A DNA stretch of 64,000 nt from Bordetella genomosp. 4 (GTDB taxonomy: Bacteria > Pseudomonadota > Gammaproteobacteria > Burkholderiales > Burkholderiaceae_B). A program made the translations under genes and the position numbers. This document shows, piece by piece, positions 40,586 through 50,072 of the stretch; the stretch's first letter is position 1, and each line of letters starts with the position of its first letter. The DNA lies in contig NZ_NEVQ01000013.1 of assembly GCF_002261185.1 (NCBI RefSeq), positions 1,054,001 to 1,118,000 of the forward strand. Direction: 5' to 3'. The notes beneath the pieces were generated by a model. The model saw only the letters and a program-made list of their open reading frames with translations, did not search any database and had not been told where the DNA came from.

Positions 40586-41820
40586 CCACTGACAACAAGC
40601 AATACGTTCTGACCGGTGACGAGGTTGAAAGCCTGCTGATTCAGTACAACTCGGGTCGCACTCCACCATCAGCTAATTTTCTCGCTGCCTTCGAGCAGGC
40701 GGTCCTCTTCAAGCTGCGCGTCCCTTTAGCCGATGAGCGGGCGAAATGGCAGAACGCTCAGCGCATTGCCGAACTGCCCGCAGTGGATAAAGCGCTGGCC
40801 AACTTCTGCGACGACGGCATCCAGAACAACGCTGTCTTGCTGGTGCAGGCCATTCTGGATGCCGCGCCCCATGCCATCCCCGACACAAGCGAGGCCGATG
40901 CAAGCCCTGTCGTCCCTGGCGGTCCTTATAGCGATCCAGAGGATTTGATCGCAACTTTAGAGGCCGCGCCCCAGGCCAGCGCCGACCCGACCCGACCCAT
41001 GCTGGAAGGCAAGCCGCTGGATAGCGAGTTTTCCAAAGTGCTGGCCGACAATTTTGACGAGCTATGCATTCGGCCTGCCGCCGAGGATTCCGCAAAAGGT
41101 GCGGGGGATGTGGCGCTGCCGCTGCTGCCGAAGCCACAAAACGGCGGGCTGCATCACACACAAAAGGACATCAAAGACTACGCCCGCGCCGCCCTGGCCG
41201 CGCAGCCTGCCGCGAGCGCCAGCGAAGCATGCGACCACAGCGAGCATGTGCGCCCGGCTGATGGGGTATGCGTGGAGTGTGGCGAACAAGTGCAGCCTGC
41301 CGCGAGCGCGGAGCCTGCCCTGCTGCGCCAACTTGAGGCGGCCGCGAACTACATCGACAAACTGGGCGGGGATAGCAAAGGCTTTCGGATGAGCGCCCTG
41401 CTATCCCGCTACGGCAGGCCCGCAGGGGATGCGCAGCCGATCCGACTAGAGCATATGGCAGTTGCCGACGAGGACGGCCTGCGGTGGATGAGCGGTCGGA
41501 AGATGCCTGCCGGTGTGGAATCGGTGGAACTGTACGCCGTGCCGGGTTACGGCAAAGCGCCCAATGCCGTCTATGCCGCACCAGTGGCCTCGCAGAAGGC
41601 GGACGATGCGCGGGATGCGGAGCGGTGGCGTTTACTTGGTGCGGACGACATTATCCAGGTTGGCGACGAGTTCCTGCATGATGATTGCGTAAGGTGGGAG
41701 CCAATCGAGCCACATCATGCATTATGGATTGGTATGCGCTATGCGACCCTGCTTAAGCCGGCTCGACGCTTGTACGACGCCGCCATCGCCCAGCAGCGCA
41801 AGGGCGAGGGGGCAGCGTGA
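40582..41820 (+). CDS. large phage protein with Ala-rich linkers
   Basis: 412 aa, starting in an ATGA overlap with the methyltransferase stop. A modular-looking protein: an N-terminal helical part, Ala/Pro-rich linkers, an 18-nt direct repeat (41202-41219 and 41292-41309) encoding QPAASA, a cysteine pair (VCVECGE), and a C-terminal block (WRLLGADDIIQVGDEFLHDD) found in other phage early proteins. Probably a composite of small-gene fragments; role unknown. Confidence 0.75.
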   Translation: MTTDNKQYVLTGDEVESLLIQYNSGRTPPSANFLAAFEQAVLFKLRVPLADERAKWQNAQRIAELPAVDKALANFCDDGIQNNAVLLVQAILDAAPHAIPDTSEADASPVVPGGPYSDPEDLIATLEAAPQASADPTRPMLEGKPLDSEFSKVLADNFDELCIRPAAEDSAKGAGDVALPLLPKPQNGGLHHTQKDIKDYARAALAAQPAASASEACDHSEHVRPADGVCVECGEQVQPAASAEPALLRQLEAAANYIDKLGGDSKGFRMSALLSRYGRPAGDAQPIRLEHMAVADEDGLRWMSGRKMPAGVESVELYAVPGYGKAPNAVYAAPVASQKADDARDAERWRLLGADDIIQVGDEFLHDDCVRWEPIEPHHALWIGMRYATLLKPARRLYDAAIAQQRKGEGAA

Positions 41821-41827
41821 TGGACAC

Positions 41828-42001
41828 CTATTTATTCGCCACTCGTGGCCGACTCATCCCCATTACGACCAGAGGCACGCCCCCGATGAGCATGCCTGCG
41901 CCCATCAACAAAAACGTCAGGTTGCTCATGGATAACCCAATGACACCAAAGGTCACTGCACACACCAGTAGTGGCAACGCCGCCGTCATGTATCCATTCA
42001 T
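41828..42001 (-). CDS. small membrane protein on the opposite strand
   Basis: 57 aa from ATG 42001 (frame open to 42079). Two membrane segments (AALPLLVCAVTFGVIGLSM; FLLMGAGMLIGGVPLVVMGM) and a basic end. GGAG is about 9 nt upstream. It lies against the direction of the operon, as superinfection-exclusion or other lysogeny genes often do. The opposite frame (41817-42110) has the Met/Pro/Thr bias of an antisense membrane sequence, favouring this strand. Confidence 0.5.
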   Translation of the reverse strand: MNGYMTAALPLLVCAVTFGVIGLSMSNLTFLLMGAGMLIGGVPLVVMGMSRPRVANK

Positions 42002-42102
42002 TATGATGTGCTCCAACGCTCGGATGAAGGGAGGAACTATAGCATCTGGACGGCCGGAGTTCGCCTGCATTTCCGCCACAGCGAACGATGGGGAGGCGAA
42101 GA

Positions 42103-42300
42103 ATGGCTAAGCCACTCGCAGGAAAACGACTGTATGAAGCATGGGGCAGATCCGCGCATTCGCGTGGGCTGCCCATTACGGCGGGACGCGTCGGCCGTCA
42201 ACGTTGGCCAGAATGGGCAAAGTCTGCATGGGCTCGGGGCTGGCTGAATCAGCAAACTGGCGCCATGGGTACGCAGCATAAGAACGTAGGAGGCGCATGA
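42103..42300 (+). CDS. small basic phage protein
   Basis: 65 aa, GGGGAGG 8 nt upstream of ATG 42103. Trp/Arg-rich (AGKRLYEAWGRSAHSRGLP; QRWPEWAKSAWARGWL). Unrecognised. Its end overlaps the following small gene. Confidence 0.6.
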   Translation: MAKPLAGKRLYEAWGRSAHSRGLPITAGRVGRQRWPEWAKSAWARGWLNQQTGAMGTQHKNVGGA

Positions 42301-42440
42301 TGAATCTCGCTATTCTCGCCGCCTTTTTTGCCGGGCTACTCACCGGCTGGATGCTATGGAAAGAATGACCACCGACGTAATCGAGCGGCTGCTGGAAACG
42401 ACGCGCCGCGCTTGGATGAGTGAGAAAATCACATCATGAC
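42297..42440 (+). CDS. small single-span membrane protein
   Basis: 47 aa with a strong ribosome site (AGGAGG, 5 nt). One N-terminal membrane helix (NLAILAAFFAGLLTGWMLW) and a charged C-terminal helix (RLLETTRRAWMSEKITS). Overlaps both neighbours (ATGA). Unknown role. Confidence 0.65.
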
Positions 42441-42678
42441 TATCACCCTAGAAACCACCGATTTTGAGCGGATGCTGGAAGAAGCGGCCCGGCGTGGCGC
42501 CGAGCGCGCAATAGAGGATATGGTTTGCTACCACTATCAGGACGCGTGCGCACGCCTGGGCATCAGCTACAACACGCTGCAGAAGCGCATCAAGGAAGGC
42601 AAGATCAGGCCGGTGGATGGACGGATTACTGGCGCAGAGCTCCGGCGCTACCTATCCCAAGCGCGCAGCAATGCTTGA
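42436..42678 (+). CDS. excisionase-like DNA-binding protein
   Basis: 80 aa. C-terminal winged HTH (DACARLGISYNTLQKRIKEG then KIRPVDGRITGAELRRYL) as in Xis/AlpA-like proteins. Convergent with the integrase and overlapping its 3' end by 27 nt; the last gene of the rightward operon. An excisionase role is inferred from fold and place. Confidence 0.72.
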   Translation: MTITLETTDFERMLEEAARRGAERAIEDMVCYHYQDACARLGISYNTLQKRIKEGKIRPVDGRITGAELRRYLSQARSNA

Positions 42679-43635
42679 TGCGTGCGGGTTGTAATAAACC
42701 ATCGCCATTTTTGGATCAGTCCAGCCAAACATCTTGCACAGGTCGAGCACGTCGATTCTCTTCGAAATCATTGTCGCCGCCGTATGCCGGGTGTCGTGAA
42801 AGGTAAAGCCATCCAAGCCAGCACGACCCCGGTACTTTCGAAAGAGTGCATCCAGGCTGGCCGTCTTCAGGCCAAACACCAGATCATCATCCCAGCCTCG
42901 CATCCGATCCAGAATCCGCCTCGCACGTGTCGACAGCGGTACATCCCGGGGGCGATCACTTTTGGTCTGCGGCAAGTGGCAATGTTGCTCGTGCACGTTG
43001 TCCCATGTGAGGCCGCACAATTCCCCTGCCCTCATACCGGTGCGCAGCGCCAGCAGCATGCAGTTGGCCACCGCTGCGCTCATGGATGCCACCCGAGCCC
43101 GGGGGTCATAACCCATCTCGCGCAGCATCGCCCGCATCTCACGCCAATGAATCGTCCTGGTTCGATGCTTTGGGCTGGCGGGCTTGCGGATGTTCCGGCA
43201 TGGGTTATCGGTGATCCACCCCCACTCAGTGCGGGCCGATTCAAACACCGACGCCAGCAGACTTAGTTCCCGCAGCACCGATGCGGGGCCAACCTTCTTC
43301 GATCGAGCATCACGGAAATCCGCGATATGTTGGGCAGTGACTTTGGAGATTGGCAATGCGATCGGCAGCCGGTAGGATTCAAAGGCGGCAAGCCGTATCT
43401 GCTCCCAGCGCTCGCCGCGCTTGTGCGGCGACACCTCATCGCTGTATTTCCGCAACGCTTCCTGCAAGGTATGCAAGTCACCGGGCGGCTTTTCGGCACG
43501 CTCTCGGATCTCTGCCTCTCGCCTGGCGGACCACTCTACCGCCTCACGACGAGTGGTAAAAACCCTACTGTCGCGCGCGCCCAGTAATTTAATTTGAGCG
43601 CGATACCCTTTATCGGTCTTCTGGATGCTTGCCAT
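42652..43635 (-). CDS. int: tyrosine integrase
   Basis: 327 aa from ATG 43635 (MASIQKTDKGYRAQIKLLGA); a TTG extension to 43695 adds 20 residues without similarity. Catalytic set: Arg in TGMRAGELCGL, HxxR in HDTRHTAATMI, and Tyr in MVYYNPHA. An N-terminal AP2-like arm-binding segment and core-binding domain precede. It lies 140 bp from attR and would recombine the tRNA-Leu 3' end. Confidence 0.95.
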   Translation of the reverse strand: MASIQKTDKGYRAQIKLLGARDSRVFTTRREAVEWSARREAEIRERAEKPPGDLHTLQEALRKYSDEVSPHKRGERWEQIRLAAFESYRLPIALPISKVTAQHIADFRDARSKKVGPASVLRELSLLASVFESARTEWGWITDNPCRNIRKPASPKHRTRTIHWREMRAMLREMGYDPRARVASMSAAVANCMLLALRTGMRAGELCGLTWDNVHEQHCHLPQTKSDRPRDVPLSTRARRILDRMRGWDDDLVFGLKTASLDALFRKYRGRAGLDGFTFHDTRHTAATMISKRIDVLDLCKMFGWTDPKMAMVYYNPHASSIAARLG

Positions 43636-43721
43636 GTGGGGCCGATAGCGGGGCAGAAATGGGGCCGATGACTGCGAATTTTTGAGATTCGGCAATCAGT
43701 CGATCACCCACCCAGCCTGCT

Positions 43722-43766
43722 AAACCGTTGATTTGAAAGAAATTGATTATATGTAATCAACGGTTT
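43722..43766. repeat. 12-bp inverted repeat between integrase and attR
   Basis: AAACCGTTGATT (43722-43733) and AATCAACGGTTT (43755-43766) flank an AT-rich 21-nt spacer that has TATAAT on the minus strand. It begins 10 nt beyond the tRNA CCA end. It may be an integrase or excisionase arm site, an operator for int, or a hairpin at the end of the tRNA transcript. Confidence 0.7.
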
Positions 43767-43775
43767 TAAGTATTA

Positions 43776-43793
43776 TGGTGCGAAGGGGGGGAC
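43776..43793. repeat. attR core, 18-base direct repeat
   Basis: Identical to 2373-2390. Here it forms the last 18 bases, including CCA, of the tRNA-Leu gene, so integration left the gene intact. Confidence 0.95.
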
Positions 43794-43862
43794 TCGAACC
43801 CCCACACCTGTTACGGCGTCAGGACCTAAACCTGGTGCGTCTACCAATTTCGCCACCTTCGC
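43776..43862 (-). tRNA. tRNA-Leu (anticodon UAG)
   Basis: 87 nt including encoded CCA. The 5' end GCGAAGG pairs with CCTTCGC at the acceptor end; the long variable arm of a class II tRNA is present, and the anticodon loop reads TTTAGGT with anticodon TAG, so it decodes CUA (and other CUN) codons. The 3' end is the phage attachment site. Minus strand, divergent from dapC. Confidence 0.95.
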
Positions 43863-43906
43863 GGTACCAAGCCCGCTATTGTAGCTTGCTTGTTAAAATC
43901 GTGCTT

Positions 43907-45103
43907 ATGAATCCCCGATTAAATTTCCTGCACCCCTATCCCTTTGAAAAATTGCGGGCTTTGCTGGCCGAGGCCGGCACCCCGCCAGAGGGACTGACGC
44001 CGATCAATTTGTCGATCGGCGAGCCCAAACACGCCGCACCCGCGCGCGTGGGCGAAGCCCTGTGCGGCGCCCTGCAGGGACTGTCGGTGTATCCGGCGAC
44101 CAAGGGCGACGCGGCGCTGCGTCAGGCGATCGCTCAATGGCTGGCGCAGCGCTACAGCATTCCTGCGCCGGACGCTGACCGGGAAGTCCTGCCGGTGCTG
44201 GGATCGCGGGAGGCCTTGTTTGCCTTTACGCAAACCGTCGTGGACCCGAATGCAGACGCGCTGGTGGTCTGCCCGAACCCGTTTTATCAGATCTATGAAG
44301 GCGCGGCGCTGCTGGCCGGCGCGACGCCGTATTACGTCAACGCCGATCCGGCGCGCGATTTCGGCTGCGACTGGGGCAGCGTGCCCGAGGATGTGTGGAA
44401 ACGGACGCAATTGGTGTTTGTGTGTTCCCCCGGCAACCCCGCCGGCAACGTCATGTCGCTGGACGAATGGCGGGTGTTGTTCGAGCTGTCGGATCGCCAT
44501 GGTTTCGTGATTGCCTCGGATGAGTGCTATTCCGAGATCTATTTCGCCGAGGGCAACCCGCCGCTGGGCGGCCTGCAGGCGGCGCGCCGCCTGGGGCGCG
44601 ATGACTATGCCAATCTGGTGGCGTTTTCCAGCCTGTCCAAACGCTCTAACGTGCCGGGCATGCGCTCGGGCTTTGTCGCAGGCGATGCCAAACTGATCGG
44701 GCAGTTCCTGCTGTATCGCACCTACCATGGCAGCGCGATGAGCCCCGTGATTGCCACGGCCAGCGTCGCAGCCTGGACCGACGAGGGCCATGTTGCCGAT
44801 AATCGCCGGCAATATCGTGCGAAATTCGAGGCTGTCGTACCGATCCTGCAACGCGCGCTGGACGTGCGCATGCCGCAGGCGTCTTTTTATCTATGGGTGC
44901 CGACGCCAGCGTCGGACACCAGCTTTGCGCGCGACCTTTACGGCCGTACTGGTGTTACCGTACTGCCCGGCAGTTTCCTCGGCCGCGAGGTGCACGGCGT
45001 CAATCCGGGTGCGGGCCGTGTCCGCATCGCGCTGGTGGCTCCTTTGGCGCAATGCGTCGAGGCGGCCGAACGCATCGCGCATTTTGTCAAAACCTCTGTT
45101 TGA
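43907..45103 (+). CDS. dapC: N-succinyldiaminopimelate aminotransferase
   Basis: 398 aa PLP aminotransferase of fold type I. PLP lysine in SSLSKRSNVPGMRSGFV, substrate/PLP motifs VCPNPFYQIYEGAALLAG and VFVCSPGNPAGNVM with DECYSEIYF. Followed by dapD and dapE, which identifies the step N-succinyl-2-amino-6-ketopimelate to N-succinyl-LL-diaminopimelate in lysine/cell-wall synthesis. The ATG at 43907 starts MNPRLNFLHPYPFEKL; upstream frame runs into the tRNA. TAAAAT at 43894-43899 is a possible -10. Confidence 0.93.
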   Translation: MNPRLNFLHPYPFEKLRALLAEAGTPPEGLTPINLSIGEPKHAAPARVGEALCGALQGLSVYPATKGDAALRQAIAQWLAQRYSIPAPDADREVLPVLGSREALFAFTQTVVDPNADALVVCPNPFYQIYEGAALLAGATPYYVNADPARDFGCDWGSVPEDVWKRTQLVFVCSPGNPAGNVMSLDEWRVLFELSDRHGFVIASDECYSEIYFAEGNPPLGGLQAARRLGRDDYANLVAFSSLSKRSNVPGMRSGFVAGDAKLIGQFLLYRTYHGSAMSPVIATASVAAWTDEGHVADNRRQYRAKFEAVVPILQRALDVRMPQASFYLWVPTPASDTSFARDLYGRTGVTVLPGSFLGREVHGVNPGAGRVRIALVAPLAQCVEAAERIAHFVKTSV

Positions 45104-45130
45104 TCAACCCTTTCTAGTAAATAAAGCGTC

Positions 45131-47091
<1,961 letters not shown>

Positions 47092-47097
47092 GGCGCT

Positions 47098-47988
47098 ATG
47101 TCGTCATCTGATCGCCAAGAATTGCAGACCCTGCGTGACTTGATACGCTATGGCGTGTCGCGCTTTAACGCGGCCCGGATTGCACTGGGTCATGGTTCCG
47201 ACAATGCCTGGGACGAAGCCGTCTATCTGGTGTTGCACGGACTCCATCTGCCACCCGACACGCTGGATCCATTTCTGGATGCGCGCGTCACCGCCAACGA
47301 GCGCACCCGTGTATTGGAGTTGATCGATAGGCGCGTGACCGAACGCCTGCCCGCGGCATACCTGACACACGAAGCCTGGTTGCGCGGCCACCGTTTTTAC
47401 GTCGATCAACGCGTCATCGTGCCGCGATCGCCGATTGCGGAATTGCTGGATCAGGGCCTGTCGCCCTGGGTGCGCAATCCGTTCGAGGTCACGCGTGCGC
47501 TGGATATGTGTACGGGTTCCGGGTGTCTGGCGATCCTGACTGCCCTGGCCTTTCCGAATGCAGAAGTAGACGCCGTCGATGTGTCGACCGATGCGTTGGA
47601 GGTGGCTCGCCGGAATGTGGATGAGTACGGCTTGCAGGATCGTCTGGCCTTGCATCACAGCAATCTGTTTGATGCGTTGCCGGCGGCGGCCTATGACGTC
47701 ATCGTGTGCAACCCGCCTTATGTGAATAGCCAATCGATGAACGAACTGCCGGACGAGTACCGGCATGAGCCGTCGCTTGCGCTGGCGGGCGGCACGGATG
47801 GCATGGATCTGGTGCGGCGCATTTTGCAAGCCGCCCCGCAATACCTGTCGCCCGAGGGCGTGTTGGTATTGGAAATCGGCCACGAGCGCGATCATTTCGA
47901 AGCCGCGTTCCCCGAGCTTGAACCCATCTGGCTGGATACCGAAGAAGCGTCGGACCAGATTCTGCTACTGACCCGCGAACAGCTGTGA
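47098..47988 (+). CDS. prmB: ribosomal protein L3 glutamine methyltransferase
   Basis: 296 aa. PrmB/HemK family: motif I LDMCTGSGCLAILTALAF and the Gln-binding NPPY (VIVCNPPYVNSQSMNELPDE). The N-terminal helical domain is of PrmB type (LRDLIRYGVSRFNAARIALG then HGSDNAWDEAVYLVLHGLHL). It methylates Gln in L3 during ribosome assembly. 6-nt gap after dapE. Confidence 0.95.
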   Translation: MSSSDRQELQTLRDLIRYGVSRFNAARIALGHGSDNAWDEAVYLVLHGLHLPPDTLDPFLDARVTANERTRVLELIDRRVTERLPAAYLTHEAWLRGHRFYVDQRVIVPRSPIAELLDQGLSPWVRNPFEVTRALDMCTGSGCLAILTALAFPNAEVDAVDVSTDALEVARRNVDEYGLQDRLALHHSNLFDALPAAAYDVIVCNPPYVNSQSMNELPDEYRHEPSLALAGGTDGMDLVRRILQAAPQYLSPEGVLVLEIGHERDHFEAAFPELEPIWLDTEEASDQILLLTREQL

Positions 47989-49940
47989 TACGAGCATCAG
48001 GATTGACGCTGCGCCGCGGTACCAAGGTACTGCTCGATGGCGCGGAATTTGTAGTGAACCCTGGCGAACGGGTGGGTTTTGTCGGCAAGAACGGCGCGGG
48101 CAAATCGTCGCTGTTTGCCTTGTTGACGGGCGCCCTGGACCAGGATGCCGGCACGCTGGACGTGCCGGCTGGATGGCGCATCGCGAGCGTACAGCAGGAA
48201 ATCGCCGCCGACGAACGCCCTGCCCGCGAATTCGTGATTGACGGCGACACGCATCTGCGTGCGCTGCAAGCCGAACGCGCAGCGGTGCATGATGATCAAG
48301 GCACACGCATCGCAGAACTCGAGGCGGCGCTGGCCGAAGCCGGCGTGTGGAGCGCGAACTCGCGTGCGGAGCAACTGCTGGCAGGCCTGGGATTTGCACC
48401 GGACGAATGGATGAAACCGGTCGCCAGTTTCTCGGGCGGCTGGCGTATGCGTCTGGCCTTGGCGCGGGCACTGATGGCGCCGTCCGAATTGCTGCTGCTG
48501 GACGAGCCGACCAACCACTTGGATCTGGACGCCATGTTGTGGCTGGAGAAATGGCTGGCGGCGTATCCGGGCACGGTGCTGTTGATTTCGCACGATACCG
48601 AGTTCCTGGATGCGGTGGCGCGGATCATTTTGCATTTTGACCACGGCAAGCTGGTGCGCTATCGCGGCGGCTATCAGGATTTCCTGACGCAACGCGCCGA
48701 GCGGTTGCGCCTGGTCGGTATTGCGCATGAACGTCAGTCTCGCGAGGCCGCGCGGCTGCAGAGTTTTATTGATCGCTTCAAGGCTAAAGCGTCCAAGGCT
48801 AAACAAGCGCAAAGCCGGGTCAAGGCGCTGGCGCGTATGGAAACGCTGGCGCCGCTGCACGCCGAGGCCGGCATCGATATACGTATTCCCTCGCCTGAGC
48901 ATACGCCGGATCCGCTATTGGTGTTGGAAAAGGTGGCAGCGGGCTACACGGGCGCGGCTGGGCAGCAAGTTTCCATTTTGAAAGATGTCACGCTGATGGT
49001 GCGTGCAGGCGCTCGTGTCGGCGTACTGGGCGCAAACGGCGCCGGCAAAAGTACGCTGATCAAGACCTTGGCCGAGGAAATCCCGGTACAAGCAGGAGAG
49101 CGTCGCGCCTCGAAGGGCCTGGCGATTGGCTATTTCCACCAGCATCAACTGGATATGCTGGACCTGGATGGCACGCCGCTGGAGCATCTGGCCAGATTGG
49201 CACCCGATGCGCGCGAGCAGGAACTGCGCAATTATCTGGGCGGTTTTGGTTTTTCCGGCGACACCGTCAATGGCAAAGTCGGGCCCATGTCGGGCGGCGA
49301 AAAAGCGCGTCTGGCGCTCTCGTTGATCGTATGGCAAAAACCCAATCTGCTACTGCTGGACGAACCCAGCAACCACTTGGATGTGGAGACACGCGAAGCG
49401 CTGGCCGCAGCATTGGCCGAGTTTTCGGGCAGCATGCTATTGGTCTCGCACGATCGTCATTTATTGCGCACGACCGTGGATAGTTTCTGGATCGTTGCCG
49501 ATGGACAGGTGCGTGAGTTCGATGGCGATCTGGAGGATTACCGGGATTGGCTGAACGCGCGCCAAGCTGAATCTCGCGCAGAAGCGCGGGCAGAAGCACG
49601 CGGCGAAGCCGCATCAAGCAGCACAGACAATGCGAACGTAGACCGCAAGACCCAACGCCGCCTGGAAGCCGAGCAACGCCAGAAGCTGGCCACCTTGCGC
49701 AAACCCTTGCAGGCCAAGCTGACCAAAGTGGAAAGCGAGATGGACAAGCTGCGGGCACGGTTGCAGGTGTTGGATGCGCTGATTGCCGATGCAGACCTGT
49801 ATTCCGATGCGCGCCGTACCGAACGCCAACAAGTGATGGCCGAGCACGGTGAGCTGGGCAAACGAATGGACAATCTCGAAGAACAATGGCTGGAAATCCA
49901 GACGGAGCTCGAAGAGATTGAGCAGGGAACGAGCGAATAA
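47985..49940 (+). CDS. ABC-F family ATPase (YheS/Uup-like)
   Basis: 651 aa without membrane segments: two ABC domains (Walker A GKNGAGKSS near 33 and GANGAGKST near 348; signatures SFSGGWRMRLALARAL and MSGGEKARLALS), a linker rich in Arg/Lys between them (residues about 245-290) and a coiled-coil C-terminus (about 520-650). ABC-F proteins act on ribosomes, at the E site, to rescue or tune translation. GTG 47985 overlaps the prmB stop. Placement after a ribosome methyltransferase fits. Confidence 0.93.
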   Translation: MIRASGLTLRRGTKVLLDGAEFVVNPGERVGFVGKNGAGKSSLFALLTGALDQDAGTLDVPAGWRIASVQQEIAADERPAREFVIDGDTHLRALQAERAAVHDDQGTRIAELEAALAEAGVWSANSRAEQLLAGLGFAPDEWMKPVASFSGGWRMRLALARALMAPSELLLLDEPTNHLDLDAMLWLEKWLAAYPGTVLLISHDTEFLDAVARIILHFDHGKLVRYRGGYQDFLTQRAERLRLVGIAHERQSREAARLQSFIDRFKAKASKAKQAQSRVKALARMETLAPLHAEAGIDIRIPSPEHTPDPLLVLEKVAAGYTGAAGQQVSILKDVTLMVRAGARVGVLGANGAGKSTLIKTLAEEIPVQAGERRASKGLAIGYFHQHQLDMLDLDGTPLEHLARLAPDAREQELRNYLGGFGFSGDTVNGKVGPMSGGEKARLALSLIVWQKPNLLLLDEPSNHLDVETREALAAALAEFSGSMLLVSHDRHLLRTTVDSFWIVADGQVREFDGDLEDYRDWLNARQAESRAEARAEARGEAASSSTDNANVDRKTQRRLEAEQRQKLATLRKPLQAKLTKVESEMDKLRARLQVLDALIADADLYSDARRTERQQVMAEHGELGKRMDNLEEQWLEIQTELEEIEQGTSE

Positions 49941-50036
49941 GCGGTCTCAACGTGTGCGAGGCTGCATCGCATGGGCCGTACCATGCTCGTGTCGCCAGCC
50001 AACTGCGGTGATGGCGTCTAGCGTGACGCAGCCCAT

Positions 50037-50056
50037 CTGATGAATTCGTTCATCAG
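50037..50056. other. hairpin between convergent genes
   Basis: CTGATGAA/TTCATCAG 8-bp stem with a TTCG loop in the 132-bp gap between the ABC-F gene and the convergent aconitase-family gene. No T-run on either side; may still end both transcripts. Nothing else stands out in this gap. Confidence 0.5.
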
Positions 50057-50072
50057 TCGCCGTGGCTGCCGC

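Larger units (their letters stand above)
2373..43793. mobile_element. HK97-type siphophage prophage in tRNA-Leu
   Basis: About 41.4 kb between perfect 18-base repeats, with integrase beside attR. All modules of a temperate siphovirus are recognisable: immunity (CI/Cro/CII), replication, recombination, late regulator, packaging, HK97-type head, long tail with tape measure, lysis, and lysogeny genes. No head, tail or packaging gene looks broken, so it may be inducible. The one gene with signs of damage is the glycosyltransferase-like cargo at 17887-19308. Confidence 0.97.

Noticed and set aside
41817-42110. 97-aa forward frame
   Set aside because: Composition (many Met, Pro, Thr) is that expected of the antisense of a membrane protein; the minus-strand frame is more protein-like.
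42652-43695. Integrase start at TTG 43695
   Set aside because: The 20 extra residues show no similarity to integrase N-termini, and ATG 43635 begins the typical sequence.
43919-44851. 310-aa reverse frame opposite dapC
   Set aside because: Antisense shadow of dapC, rich in Arg/Gln/His; no motifs.
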